Shown: positions 9,761 through 18,666, counted from the first letter of the stretch. The stretch is DNA of 64,000 bases from Fen-1362 sp049516395 (GCA_049516395.1 JBEKTD010000011.1:1-64000); one strand, 5' to 3'. The notes: generated by a model from the letters alone, not told the origin. Numbers and translations are program-made.

Positions 9761-10111
9761 ATGGAGATTAGGGATTTGTCGGAAAACATACTTCTTGTTG
9801 AGGCGCCCCCGGAACCGGGTCTGAACGAAGAGCTTGCCAAAACTATCGACACTGTCCGCGAAAGAAACGACGGCTGCGACCTTATAATTGACTTTTCGCA
9901 CGTTGATATCGTTACATCATCGAGCTTGTCGAAGCTGCTCAAACTGCGGAAACTCCTGATGGATTGCAACCACTCACTGGTCCTGTGCAGCGTGGCGAGA
10001 GCGACAAAAGGAATCTTTTCGGTAACGGCGCTGGACAGCGTATTTACAATAGTGTCCGACAAGGCCGTTGCCGTTGACGAAATTAACAAGCAACAGCCAA
10101 CTATGACATAA
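9761..10111 (+). CDS. STAS-domain protein (anti-sigma factor antagonist like)
   Basis: 116 residues forming one STAS domain: beta strand ILLVEAPPE, a helix with LAKTIDTVRERND, the core strand CDLIIDFSHVDIVTSSSLSKLLKLRK, and LVLCSVARATKGIFSVTALD. SSS at the position where SpoIIAA-type antagonists carry the phosphorylated Ser fits a partner-switching role. No kinase or anti-sigma gene is next to it, so its partners are unknown. GAGGAG precedes the ATG, and a terminator follows the gene. Confidence 0.85.
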   Translation: MEIRDLSENILLVEAPPEPGLNEELAKTIDTVRERNDGCDLIIDFSHVDIVTSSSLSKLLKLRKLLMDCNHSLVLCSVARATKGIFSVTALDSVFTIVSDKAVAVDEINKQQPTMT

Positions 10112-10134
10112 TCTCCTGATTAAAGCACGCAAAA

Positions 10135-10167
10135 CCCCGTCCAGGGAAACCTGACCGGGGCTTTTTT
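10135..10167 (+). terminator. Rho-independent terminator after STAS gene
   Basis: CCCCGTCCAGG and CCTGACCGGGG pair around a GAAA loop with a two-base internal mismatch, followed by CTTTTTT. Confidence 0.8.
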
Positions 10168-10911
10168 ATTTTCCCGAATCAGCAATTGCCCCCGTATTTG
10201 TTCCGTCTATTTCCAAATAATATTTAGCCCCGTTATCATCGCTGAAGCTTTAACGTAGGGTCTTTATTGCCGGGTCATAAAAACGAAGATTGCCAAAGAA
10301 GGAAGGCGAACAACCGAAGATACCCGGCTTGGCGAAAGAACTTGAAAAAGCGAATGTGATGCTAAAAAAACTGAAGATGCCTTATGTCTCATCTCATGAC
10401 AAAGTATGATAAACAATGATAAAGTACGATTATCTTTGATTATTAAGCTAAAAAACGAAGATTACCATAGGCAAATGTATCTGTTCTGAAGATAGAGCTG
10501 CGCATCCGTTCTTTAAAGATAAAGACCTTTTCTATCCCAATGTCGGGATACCAAAATTCCATGTCATACACTGCGACACGATAGGTCTAGACCTTTCTCA
10601 TATATATGCGTAAACATAAGCCCCCACACCAGCGAGGGAATTTCATTTTGCGGACAGTAAAATTCTGTGAGTTTTAAGCCGATAAGTCGCACACCGCGCT
10701 TCGCCCCTCGACTATACTCGGGACGGGCGAGAAAGTAGAGCAGTTGAGCAGGCGAGAACATTCAGCTTGCAGCGTATAGCGGACAGGCCGGCCGGGAGAA
10801 CGATTCAAGAAAACATACACAAAGTGACGAAAATATTTAAAGACTACTGTTAGGGCTTAATATGGCCTAACAGGTACGTTTTTGGAGGTTGTGTATTTTG
10901 GAGGTATAGTT
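10168..10911. other. Long intergenic stretch with repeat and possible gene remnant
   Basis: Over 700 bp without a convincing gene. A 39-codon frame at 10290-10409 reads like a helical protein remnant (GLAKELEKANVMLKKLKMP) but has no ribosome site. The words AAAACGAAGATT at about 10281 and 10451 recur. A small hairpin ATCCC..GGGAT lies near 10538-10555. One copy of a 60-bp repeat is at 10688-10747. The end carries the GGAGG ribosome site of the next gene. Confidence 0.45.
10688..10747. repeat. 60-bp dispersed palindromic repeat, copy 1
   Basis: Matches 12489-12548 over 60 positions with six visible differences. The core TCGCCCCTCGACTA..CTCGGGAC(G/A)GGCGA can fold back on itself, so it resembles a REP-type intergenic element. 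Confidence 0.8.
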
Positions 10912-11280
10912 TTGTTTACGCTTGGCGTAGAGGCGCAATTCAAGGCCTCGCACAGTATGCCTTTGCCGGATGGAACTCAAGGGCCACAACATGAACATTG
11001 CTGGGCTGTTACGGTTGAGGTCTGCGGCGATAAACCCCAAGGAAGCGGCGTAGTTATATATTTCGCTCAGGTCAAATCCCGGCTGACGAATGTTATCATG
11101 ACACTCAATGAAACCGTGCTGGATGAGTCGGAGTATTTTCGGGACAAAGGCGCCTCCGCGGAAACCGTCGCGGAGTATATTTTTGAACGCCTTGAGCCGA
11201 TTTTACCGAAAGAGGTTCAGTTAAAAAGCGTCAATGTGAGCGAACAGGTGGGCTGCTGGGGGGTTTACAGCAAAAAATAA
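10912..11280 (+). CDS. 6-carboxytetrahydropterin synthase / PTPS family protein (QueD-like)
   Basis: 122 residues. Features of the 6-pyruvoyl-tetrahydropterin synthase fold are visible: FKASHSM near the start and EHCWAVTVEV supply the zinc-binding His residues, YFAQVKSRLTNVI matches the D-F-x-x-(L/V)K segment, and the final VSEQVGCWGVY is in the place of the family E-T motif. QueD makes the queuosine precursor carboxytetrahydropterin; a QueG gene lies 1.3 kb away, which fits. D-to-Y in the YFAQVK motif and the Cys-poor N-terminus make an atypical member possible. The TTG start at 10912 is chosen because GGAGG stands exactly 7 bases before it; upstream GTG and TTG codons have poor spacing. Confidence 0.75.
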   Translation: MFTLGVEAQFKASHSMPLPDGTQGPQHEHCWAVTVEVCGDKPQGSGVVIYFAQVKSRLTNVIMTLNETVLDESEYFRDKGASAETVAEYIFERLEPILPKEVQLKSVNVSEQVGCWGVYSKK

Positions 11281-11363
11281 TGAACAAGGAAAAACGGCCT
11301 CTTTCGAAATGGCTAAACTAAAAACCAGGGACAGCTATTTTTTTTTATCCACTGGCCTCGCGC

Positions 11364-11750
11364 TCATCTGATATATGGATAAATTTCGTCTGCAATCCAG
11401 TAGCACTCAAACACGACCGCGAAAATTGTGCCTGCAAGCCATAGACACCACTTTTGACGCTGCCACAGGTCACGAAGAGGTGAAAATTGCAACAGGATGT
11501 CTGCGAGGTATGCAGCGGAATAACAAACATTAGCTATGGCCGCGAGAACCAGAAGCAGCAGCAACGATTGCAGAGTCAATGCCGAGTGGAAGTGGGGCCA
11601 TGTCAATACGAGCCAGGTAACTGCGACAGCAGCAAGAACAAGATTGTAGATAATGCGGCGAGGCTCCCAATATCGTGTGGCAACCCTGAGACTTGCTCTA
11701 AATGTTTCCGGCGGTCCGCCCAACTTTGTTTTCATTTGGAGTTTGACCAT
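11364..11750 (-). CDS. Small membrane protein of unknown function
   Basis: 128 residues with three or four predicted membrane helices: YNLVLAAVAVTWLVLTW, LQSLLLLLVLAAIANVCYSAAYLA and LWLAGTIFAVVFECYWIAD. The N-terminal 30 residues are basic and cytoplasmic in character. I do not recognise the family. It is read against the QueD-like gene and precedes a palindromic intergenic spot at 11814-11828. Translation could also begin at the Met five codons in. Confidence 0.65.
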   Translation of the reverse strand: MVKLQMKTKLGGPPETFRASLRVATRYWEPRRIIYNLVLAAVAVTWLVLTWPHFHSALTLQSLLLLLVLAAIANVCYSAAYLADILLQFSPLRDLWQRQKWCLWLAGTIFAVVFECYWIADEIYPYIR

Positions 11751-11813
11751 AAACAGGTCGCCCTAACTTTCCCTCAATTCTACCCATCCCCTGTTTTTTC
11801 TACAACGGCAAAA

Positions 11814-11828
11814 TCCGCCTACGGCGGA
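11814..11828. repeat. Short palindrome TCCGCCTACGGCGGA
   Basis: A 15-bp palindrome that recurs as its reverse complement at 48176-48190; in both places it sits just outside coding genes. A second GC hairpin (CCCCCGCCG...CGCGGGGG) follows at about 11829-11864. Confidence 0.6.
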
Positions 11829-11896
11829 CCCCCGCCGTTTTGCAAAGCAAAATGAAACGCGGGGGCAAGCAGTACAGAAGTTAATTGCCTGCTCTG

Positions 11897-12397
11897 TTAG
11901 TTAATCTCCTTCGCTTTTGCCAACAAATCATCAGGTATAGCCGTCGGCTTTCCATTTAGGTCCATAGTCGCAAACAAAATCACGTATCGCTTGGCCGGGG
12001 CTCCATATTCGGCGCTCTTAAAATTCCGATAATAAATTGGGCCGTTTATACCTACCCAATAAACCTTTCCCGGCTCCAGCTTGACCGGCAAACTGCATGT
12101 TGTTCTATTTGGGTCATAGCTCGGCTGACCAGTCGTTTTCGGGTACGTATCACCTCCGCCCGTCCACGACCATGAATTGTCCTTCATCGCCTGGTCAAAT
12201 GTAACCGTTATTTTCTCAAGTGAAGGCGTTACATCATTGGCGTATGCCTGAGGATTTGTGCTTGTAACGTACGGTGCTACCAGTTGATAGGCAGCCTGCC
12301 ACACCCTCGTTATCGCCGGCATCATCATACCCATCAGCAGGGATATGATTGCCATCACAACCAGCAATTCTATTAATGTAAACCCTTTTTTCCTCAT
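11897..12397 (-). CDS. Type II secretion prepilin-like protein with Ig-like (SbsA/Big_5-type) domain
   Basis: 166 residues. The start MRKKGFTLIELLVVMAIISLL is the classic class III prepilin leader: cleavage after G5, methylated Phe, Glu5 present. The usual pseudopilin globular part is missing. Instead, residues about 45-160 look like the bacterial Ig-like SbsA/Big_5 type (VTPSLEKITVTFDQAM, WSWTGGGDTYP, LPVKLEPGKVYWVGIN). A GGAGG site precedes the ATG at good distance. Likely exported and assembled or anchored by a type II or type IV pilus-like system. No other secretion gene is nearby, so the machinery must be elsewhere. Confidence 0.82.
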   Translation of the reverse strand: MRKKGFTLIELLVVMAIISLLMGMMMPAITRVWQAAYQLVAPYVTSTNPQAYANDVTPSLEKITVTFDQAMKDNSWSWTGGGDTYPKTTGQPSYDPNRTTCSLPVKLEPGKVYWVGINGPIYYRNFKSAEYGAPAKRYVILFATMDLNGKPTAIPDDLLAKAKEIN

Positions 12398-12488
12398 TGC
12401 CTTTTGCCTCCAGCCAAAAGCAATTTTATTGTACCTTTTTGCAAGCAGTGGTCAAGAGGAAGGGTTGAAACAGTAACAGAACGGCAGC

Positions 12489-12548
12489 CGCACACCGCGC
12501 TTCGCCCCTCGACTACGCTCGGGACAGGCGAGAAATTAGAGCAGTCGA
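12489..12548. repeat. 60-bp dispersed palindromic repeat, copy 2
   Basis: Second copy of the element at 10688-10747, same orientation. It lies in the gap between the pseudopilin gene and queG. Confidence 0.8.
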
Positions 12549-12624
12549 TAGTGGTTAGTAAACTCTGCCGCAAATCTGTGTAAATCCGTGTCTGGAAAAC
12601 TTTGTGTCTTAAGTGCCTTGGTGG

Positions 12625-13581
12625 TTAAGAACTCTGACTGGCGTTCTGAATACAAATTTGGGCAATCTTTTTGAGATGAGGCAGACCGGGGCGAAGAATC
12701 GGCGAATGGACAAATTTAATCTTGAACTGCTCTTCGGTAAGATTCAGTAAATCATTCAAATCAATTTCAGCCCGGTCGGGATGATGGACAAATTCCTTGT
12801 TGGTGCAAGTCGGCGATTTTTGCTGGTAAGGACAGGCCATCAGACATTCGGCACAGCCAAAGAGGTGATTGCCAATCTTCGGCGCCAGCTCCGCAGGCAC
12901 ATCGGTATTGGCCTCGATAGTCAGATAGCTGATACATTTAGTGGCGTCGAACGAGCCATCTTGTTTCAACGCCCCCGTCGGGCAGGCAGCAACACATTTG
13001 CCGCAATCCGGGCACGAATCCTTCAACGGCTTATCCGAGTCAAGCTCGATATTGGTAACGATTTCCCCAAGGAAAATCTGCGGGCCGAGGCGAGGATTGA
13101 CCAGCATTCGATTTTTGCCGATTACGCCCAATCCCGCTCTTACGGCCAGTGCCCGTTCGAGCAAAGGCGTGGAATCAACACAAATCTTGAACTGCATAGA
13201 CGGACAGGTTATTGAAGCGATAAAATCGGCGAGCTGACGCAGTAATTTTTTTATAAACGGGTGATAGTCATCATACTGGGCAAATTGAGCAACCCGGCCC
13301 ATAGGGGCTGTCTTCTGTCCTCCGTCCTCTGTCCTCTGTTTTAGCGGCTTATAGTTCAGGGCGACGACGATAACGGATTTGGCGCCGGGCAGGAGTTTGG
13401 CGGGGTCGGTGCGTTTTTCGAGGTTTGAGTGCAGCCAGGTCATCCGGCCCGCATAGCCGGCATCGAGCCAACCAATAAGCCGACTAACCTGCTCCCTGCC
13501 GACTGGAGAGGCATCAGTAACGCCAACGAGGTCAAAGCCCAGCTCAAGGGCCTTTTCCTTTATACGTTCGGTTATCGTCAT
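12625..13581 (-). CDS. queG: Epoxyqueuosine reductase
   Basis: 318 residues. QueG reduces epoxyqueuosine to queuosine in tRNA using cobalamin and two 4Fe-4S clusters. Visible are the DUF1730 N-terminal half (GAKSVIVVALNY, CVDSTPLLERALAVRAGLGVIGKN), the first cluster motif CPDCGKCVAACPTGA, and the second set CISYLTIE with CAECLMACPYQQ. HEAT-like C-terminal repeats are absent, as in many short QueG. A stretch QRTEDGGQKT is inserted before GRVAQFAQYDDYH. It is coded by the same CAGAGGACGG-type stutter seen at the start of the outer-membrane factor at 8126, and falls in a loop, so function may survive. The QueD-like gene lies nearby. Confidence 0.93.
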   Translation of the reverse strand: MTITERIKEKALELGFDLVGVTDASPVGREQVSRLIGWLDAGYAGRMTWLHSNLEKRTDPAKLLPGAKSVIVVALNYKPLKQRTEDGGQKTAPMGRVAQFAQYDDYHPFIKKLLRQLADFIASITCPSMQFKICVDSTPLLERALAVRAGLGVIGKNRMLVNPRLGPQIFLGEIVTNIELDSDKPLKDSCPDCGKCVAACPTGALKQDGSFDATKCISYLTIEANTDVPAELAPKIGNHLFGCAECLMACPYQQKSPTCTNKEFVHHPDRAEIDLNDLLNLTEEQFKIKFVHSPILRPGLPHLKKIAQICIQNASQSS

Positions 13582-13718
13582 TTTTTACATATAAAAAAAC
13601 GGGTGCAGTTTACATTATACCACGATATTAAAGAACAGAAAAGCTAATTAGAGAAAATATGCTCTAATCGACGATATAAGCAGATATGTTGGTAATTTAG
13701 GGTAACCTGGAGACAAAT

Positions 13719-14594
13719 ATGGAGCAAGGATTGACTGGCTTGATAGGCGGGTCGGGGCTGGGTGATGTGCTGGCCGGCAAAATTGAAGACGCGAAGTTTC
13801 ACGACATAAAAACGCCCTTCGGAAAACCCAGCGACAGGATTATGATTGGCAAGATAGGCAAGAAACGGGTGGCGTTTATCAACCGTCACGGCCCAGACCA
13901 CAAATTATCGCCCAGTGAGGTGCCTTACGCCGCGAATATCTTCGCATTAAAAAAACTCGGCGCCCACGCAATCATAGCGACATGCGCCGTAGGTTCGCTG
14001 CGTAAAAAAATCCAGCCCGGCGAGCTTGTCATAGTTGACCAGTTTATTGACCGAACATTCAGACGCCAAAATACTTTCTTCGACACTTTCGGAGCAGTAC
14101 ACGCCGAGATGGCACAGCCGACATGTAATCGACTGGGAAACATTATCGCAGAGGCGGCGAAAAAATTAGATGTCAGGACGCATCGTAAAGGAACATACGT
14201 CGTGATGGAGGGGCCGACGTTCTCAACCAGGGCGGAATCGCTTATGCACAGAATTTGGGGAGGAGACCTGATTGGGATGACGGCGATGCCGGAGGCGAAA
14301 TTAGCCAGAGAGGCACAAATGTGCTATTCGCTGGTTGCGCTGGTGAGCGATTACGACTGCTGGAAGCCACAGAAGAAAAAAAGGGACAAGCAGGAGCTTT
14401 TACGCGAGATAATCGGGAACCTGCAAAGGGCAAGCGGCAACTGCCTTGAACTGATTAAGGCAATTCTGGCAGACAGGCACGAGATGGTCTGCGAAAATTG
14501 CGACTGCAGACGAAGTTTGAATATGGCGGTCTGGACAAACCCAAAAGCGATAACGGCGGCACAAAAGAAAAAGGTCGCAATATTATTTAAATAA
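13719..14594 (+). CDS. mtnP: S-methyl-5'-thioadenosine phosphorylase
   Basis: 291 residues of the PNP/MTAP phosphorylase family. LIGGSGLGD near the start (phosphate binding), FINRHGPDHKLSPSEVPYAANI, CAVGSLR, VMEGPTFSTRAES and GMTAMPEAKLAREA with SDYDCWK are all typical. It cleaves methylthioadenosine, a by-product of polyamine synthesis, to adenine and methylthioribose-1-phosphate. SDYDCW favours methylthioadenosine over inosine. A GGAG site precedes the ATG. It is convergent with the next gene, and a long hairpin spans both ends. Confidence 0.92.
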   Translation: MEQGLTGLIGGSGLGDVLAGKIEDAKFHDIKTPFGKPSDRIMIGKIGKKRVAFINRHGPDHKLSPSEVPYAANIFALKKLGAHAIIATCAVGSLRKKIQPGELVIVDQFIDRTFRRQNTFFDTFGAVHAEMAQPTCNRLGNIIAEAAKKLDVRTHRKGTYVVMEGPTFSTRAESLMHRIWGGDLIGMTAMPEAKLAREAQMCYSLVALVSDYDCWKPQKKKRDKQELLREIIGNLQRASGNCLELIKAILADRHEMVCENCDCRRSLNMAVWTNPKAITAAQKKKVAILFK

Positions 14595-14596
14595 TG

Positions 14597-14652
14597 AAAA
14601 AAGAGCAGCGGCTATTAGATTGGTCATCGATTAACAGGATGCCCGCTCTTTT
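14597..14652. terminator. Possible bidirectional terminator between convergent genes
   Basis: AAAAGAGC(A)GCGG at the left pairs with CCGCTCTTTT at the right across a loop of about 30 bases. It has A-run and T-run flanks suitable for both strands. The minus-strand gene end lies within it. Confidence 0.45.
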
Positions 14653-16297
14653 CATTCAACAGCATCAGTCCACTATAGGCCATGTTGAGCATCTGGTCAT
14701 TATTGTGAGTCCTTGCAATGTCCATTGCCCGGAGGAAATGTTCGCGAGCAGGCTCGACCTTATCCTGCAGAGCTAAAACTTTAGCGAGACAATAATGAGT
14801 ATTCATCATCACCTCGAAATAATCTGATGCATCAAGTGCCTTCTGATAATATTTGACGGCATCAGATAATTTATTCTGTTTTTCTAAAATAAGACCCATA
14901 TCGTAAAGTAGTGCCGCATAAACACGTGAGTCAATTTTCTGCACATAAGGAGCAAGCTCTATCGCCCGCTCCAAATGGGGCTTTGCTTCAGTGGTATTTC
15001 CCTGGTCGGATAGAAGCTTACATAGCTGGGCATTGGCAAGCCATGAGTCGGGATTTTTATTGACGGTATCCCTCCACAAGGACATTTTGTCGGTGTAGAT
15101 ACGGGACTGCCGGAAGGTGAGGGAACCAAGAGTGAACAGCACAACGCCCGCTATCAGCGGGATAACAATCTTTATGCCTGGAGCCGACTTTCGCATCAAC
15201 AGAGCGCCGCCTCCCGCGACAAGAGCAATGGGGCCGATACAGGCGGCATACTGATAATGGTCGGCCACAAAAGTGTACATAAAAGTGAAAAGAGAGAAGA
15301 ACCCAAGAACCGGAAACAAGGTTACGGCGAAAAATAATATCGCGGTCAGGGTCGCCCTGCCGAGGCGTTTTCGCAATATCCAGGCAGAGGCAATCATCAG
15401 TATGCTCGCGGCGGGCCATAGATACTGGCGAATCGCAGCAGGGTCGATATTCCAGCGAGGATAGCTAAACGTAAGATTGACGGGCCAGAAGAGTTTGGAG
15501 AGATAAAACCATAACCCCCTGCCGGCAATTAAGAATCTGGCGGGCAGGTTCAAGCCAAGATTAATCTGCCCCGTTCCCTGATGACGTTTTTCCCACCACA
15601 TCACAAAAAGCCCTATTCCAACTGCCATTACAAAAAAAGGGACAACCTGGAGGATACGTCTGGCCGAGAGAGGGACGCGTTTGAGCCACAAAATCAGCAA
15701 CATCGCGGCAGGAAGCGTGCAGGCGGTTGCCTTGCCAAAGAGCGCCAAAGCGAAGAAAAATAAGGAGGCGGCATAAAACAAAAATGCTTTTGGTCCCGTT
15801 TTATTATCGAGAACAAGTTTAAGCCAGCAAAGAACCGACAGAAGAGAAAATAAAAGCATGAGGAGGTTTTTCCGTTCTGTAACCCAAGCGACGGATTCAA
15901 CCTGAACAGGGTGTAGAGCAAAGACGGCCGAAGCAAACCATGCACCCGGAACGGAAAGCCGGCGGAGAACCAGCCACAAGAGCAGAGAATTTATGATATG
16001 AATGGCAACGTTTACAACGTGATAGCCGACTGGGTTGAAACCCCAGAGGCGATACTCGAACCAGAACGTTGTGTATGTGAGGGGGAAATATTGCGATGTA
16101 ACGGCACCTGAGGTCCAGATTCGATACAATCCGCCAGGTGCCGTCAACAGGGGGTTATTAGTAACATAATAATCGTCATCCCATATAAAGCTGGCTTTCA
16201 TCGCGGGGATATAGGCCGCAAAACAGATAGTGATGATGGCTAATGAGCCCACCAAAAGAATCACTCTGGACTTAGTCGCACCAACAATCGGCATCAT
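14624..16297 (-). CDS. Multi-pass membrane protein with C-terminal TPRs (TMTC-like glycosyltransferase candidate)
   Basis: 557 residues. About ten membrane helices cover residues 10-400, beginning VILLVGSLAIITICFAAYIP. The first loop holds the acidic motif SFIWDDDYYV, like the Asp-Asp motif of GT-C type mannosyltransferases such as eukaryotic TMTC proteins. ALHPVQVESVAWVTERKNLL is the other well-conserved segment of this bacterial group. Residues 425-550 contain three to four tetratricopeptide repeats (NAQLCKLLSDQGNTTEAKPHLERA and following). Likely transfers a sugar from a lipid carrier to an exported protein, but the substrate is not shown. It is the last gene of a minus-strand run. Confidence 0.8.
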   Translation of the reverse strand: MMPIVGATKSRVILLVGSLAIITICFAAYIPAMKASFIWDDDYYVTNNPLLTAPGGLYRIWTSGAVTSQYFPLTYTTFWFEYRLWGFNPVGYHVVNVAIHIINSLLLWLVLRRLSVPGAWFASAVFALHPVQVESVAWVTERKNLLMLLFSLLSVLCWLKLVLDNKTGPKAFLFYAASLFFFALALFGKATACTLPAAMLLILWLKRVPLSARRILQVVPFFVMAVGIGLFVMWWEKRHQGTGQINLGLNLPARFLIAGRGLWFYLSKLFWPVNLTFSYPRWNIDPAAIRQYLWPAASILMIASAWILRKRLGRATLTAILFFAVTLFPVLGFFSLFTFMYTFVADHYQYAACIGPIALVAGGGALLMRKSAPGIKIVIPLIAGVVLFTLGSLTFRQSRIYTDKMSLWRDTVNKNPDSWLANAQLCKLLSDQGNTTEAKPHLERAIELAPYVQKIDSRVYAALLYDMGLILEKQNKLSDAVKYYQKALDASDYFEVMMNTHYCLAKVLALQDKVEPAREHFLRAMDIARTHNNDQMLNMAYSGLMLLNEKSGHPVNR

Positions 16298-16377
16298 ATC
16301 AACTATATTATATCAAACCCGGCTCGGCGCGTCCATACAGGTCGCTGGCCGACAGGCCGAAGAACCAAAGCAACCGG

Positions 16378-17571
16378 TTACGAACTCAGCCATTTCTGGA
16401 TTCGGTCGATACCTTCGGTGATATTCTGCATCGAGGTTGCGAAACTGAGGCGGACATTTTTATCGCAGCCGAAAGGCAGGCCCGGGACGACGGCAACGTT
16501 GGCCTGTTCGAGAAGTGCCTTGGCGAAATCCAAACTGCTCTTCAGTTCTATACCGCCTTTGGTTTTGCCGAAATAGGCGGAGACATCGGGGAAGCAGTAG
16601 AATGCGCCGGTGGGCTGGGTACATTTAACGCCTTTGATTGCGTTGAGGCGGTCAACCATATACTGGGCGCGTTTTTCGAATTCGGCGCGCATTTTTTCGA
16701 CTTCGTTAGTGGGGTCTTTGAGGGCGGCGATAGCGGCGTCCTGTGCGAAGGTTACGGGGTTGCTTGTGGAATGGTCCTGGAGTCGGCCCATTGCTTTGAT
16801 GACGTCAACGGGGCCTGCGGTGTAGCCGAGTCGCCAGCCGGTCATTGAATAGGTTTTGCTGAAGCCGTTAATGGTTAGGGTGCGGTCGTAGGCGTCTTTG
16901 CTGAGTGCGGCGAAACTGATGAATTTTGTGCCGGCGTAAACAAGGCGTTCGTAGATTTCATCGGAGAGGACTGCGACATCGGTGCCTTCAAGGACTTTGG
17001 CGAGAGCGGCTAGTTCTTCGGGGGTGTAGGTGAAGCCGCCCGGATTATTGGGGGAGTTGAGGACAAACATTTTAGTTTTGGGGCTGATGGCCTTTTTCAA
17101 CTGCTCGGGAGTCATTTTGTAACTGTTTTGCCTGCTGGTCTTGACAATTTTGACCTTCGCCCCGGCTAATTTGATAGTTTCAATGTAGGTAATCCAATAT
17201 GGAGTCGGAAGAATAACCGAATCGCCCGGATCGAGAATGGCTTGCATCGCACCATATACAGAGTGCTTGGCGCCGATATTAACAACAATCTGCTCGGGTT
17301 TGTATTCGAGCTTATTATCCTTGAGCAATTTTTCAGCGATTGCCTTTTTCAGCTCGATGGTTCCCGAAGCAGGGGTATATTTTGTTTTTCCAGCGTTTAG
17401 GGCGGCGATGGCGGCATCTTTGATGTATTGCGGGGTGTCGAAATCAGGTTCGCCTGCGCCAAAACCGATGACGTTGATGCCCTGAGCTTTGAGCTCTTTC
17501 GCCCTTGCGGTTACGGCCAACGTAGCCGACGGGGGCACGGCTTGTGCTCTTTTGCTAACTTTAATAATCAT
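16378..17571 (-). CDS. Pyridoxal-phosphate aminotransferase, aspartate type (class I)
   Basis: 397 residues from the Met at 17571; a Met three codons upstream is also possible. 17571 is preferred because AAGGA lies 8 bases before it. Class I fold landmarks: GAGEPDFDTP, YTPASGTIELKKAIA, NSPNNPGGFTY, LSDEIYERLVY, and the PLP lysine in GFSKTYSMTGWRLGY. FATSMQNITEGIDRI closes the protein. The pattern fits the I-gamma group of aspartate (or prephenate) aminotransferases found in thermophiles, actinobacteria and planctomycetes. It transfers the amino group of aspartate or glutamate. Confidence 0.9.
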   Translation of the reverse strand: MIIKVSKRAQAVPPSATLAVTARAKELKAQGINVIGFGAGEPDFDTPQYIKDAAIAALNAGKTKYTPASGTIELKKAIAEKLLKDNKLEYKPEQIVVNIGAKHSVYGAMQAILDPGDSVILPTPYWITYIETIKLAGAKVKIVKTSRQNSYKMTPEQLKKAISPKTKMFVLNSPNNPGGFTYTPEELAALAKVLEGTDVAVLSDEIYERLVYAGTKFISFAALSKDAYDRTLTINGFSKTYSMTGWRLGYTAGPVDVIKAMGRLQDHSTSNPVTFAQDAAIAALKDPTNEVEKMRAEFEKRAQYMVDRLNAIKGVKCTQPTGAFYCFPDVSAYFGKTKGGIELKSSLDFAKALLEQANVAVVPGLPFGCDKNVRLSFATSMQNITEGIDRIQKWLSS

Positions 17572-17639
17572 ATCAGTCATCCTTATAATAAGTTCGTAAA
17601 AAATGATATTTAACCTGACGTGGAATCATTCGTCAATGA

Positions 17640-18659
17640 CTAAATCAATTGAGATTTGATGGCGTCAAGGATGAGCTTTTTGGCGTTGTCGAGTGGGCCG
17701 GGGAGGTATGCTCCGGCTGCTGCGGTATGGCCGCCACCATCGAATTTGCGGGCGATTTTGCAGACATCAACTGCCCCACTGCTGCGCAGCGAGCAACGTA
17801 TTCTGCCATCTTTTAATTCGACAAAGAATGCGGCGACTTCGACTGAGGCGATGCGCCTGCACTGGTCGATGAGATTTTCGGTGTCTTCGTATTTTGCGCC
17901 GGTGGTTTTGAAATCCTGCTGTGTGAGAAACTGCGAGGCGTATCGGCCATCGAAATGCAATTCGAGGGTGTCTTGCATCACGGTCATAAGTTTGAACCGC
18001 TGTGGTGTGAATGTCTGGTATATGAGGCGATAAATATCGTCGGGATTTGCGCCGGCATCGATTAATTCTGCACAATCATGGAGGCATCGGCTTGTGGTGT
18101 TGCCGAAGTGGAACCAGCCAGTGTCGGTGGCGATGCCGGCGAAAAGGGCCTGGGCGATTTTGGGGGTGATGGGCCAATGGGCAAATCGAAACAGGTCGAG
18201 GACAACGGAGCAGGCGGCTGAGGCGGTAGAGTCAACGAGTTCGATATCGCCCAAACCATCGGAGGTGGCATGGTGGTCTATAATTAGAACTGGAGTATCG
18301 GCCTTTTTGAGATATTCCTCAAAACCAGGTAACTGGCTGGAGCTATTGGTATCTACGATAATGATGAGGTCGAATTTGTTTTGTTGAAGCTGGTCTTTTG
18401 AAATGTCCCTCCCGAGGACAAGAACAGGTTTTTCAAGCAGGAAGCCATACCAGCCGGGCAATGGAGAAAGAAAGAGAATCTGCGGGTTCTTATCAAGAGC
18501 GGAAAACGCTTCGGACATCGCGACACAGCAGCCAATGGCGTCGCCATCAACCTTGCTGTGGGTGGTAATCAGCACACTGGTTGATTTATTTATGAGTTCG
18601 ACTGCATCCCGCCACGGCGGACAAGTTTGCAAGTTCTTGTTATTCATATGGGTTGCCAT
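17640..18659 (-). CDS. nrnA: DHH-family phosphoesterase, NrnA type
   Basis: 339 residues. Motifs of nanoRNase/pAp phosphatase: TTHSKVDGDAIG, IIVDTNSSSQ, IIDHHATSD (the DHH signature), GIATDTGWFHF, and the DHHA1 end FDGGGHTAAAGA. It degrades 2-5 nt RNAs and dephosphorylates pAp. Longer starts exist, to 18713, but would overlap the upstream gene; the ATG at 18659 lies 8 bases after that gene's stop and has AGGG before it. In many bacteria nrnA and ribF share a cluster with rbfA and truB; here ribF is three genes upstream and the others are absent. Confidence 0.9.
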   Translation of the reverse strand: MATHMNNKNLQTCPPWRDAVELINKSTSVLITTHSKVDGDAIGCCVAMSEAFSALDKNPQILFLSPLPGWYGFLLEKPVLVLGRDISKDQLQQNKFDLIIIVDTNSSSQLPGFEEYLKKADTPVLIIDHHATSDGLGDIELVDSTASAACSVVLDLFRFAHWPITPKIAQALFAGIATDTGWFHFGNTTSRCLHDCAELIDAGANPDDIYRLIYQTFTPQRFKLMTVMQDTLELHFDGRYASQFLTQQDFKTTGAKYEDTENLIDQCRRIASVEVAAFFVELKDGRIRCSLRSSGAVDVCKIARKFDGGGHTAAAGAYLPGPLDNAKKLILDAIKSQLI

Positions 18660-18666
18660 TATAGCC

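Noticed and set aside
10290..10409. 39-codon frame that reads like a helical protein fragment
   Set aside because: Too short, no ribosome site and no match I can name; noted only as a possible remnant.
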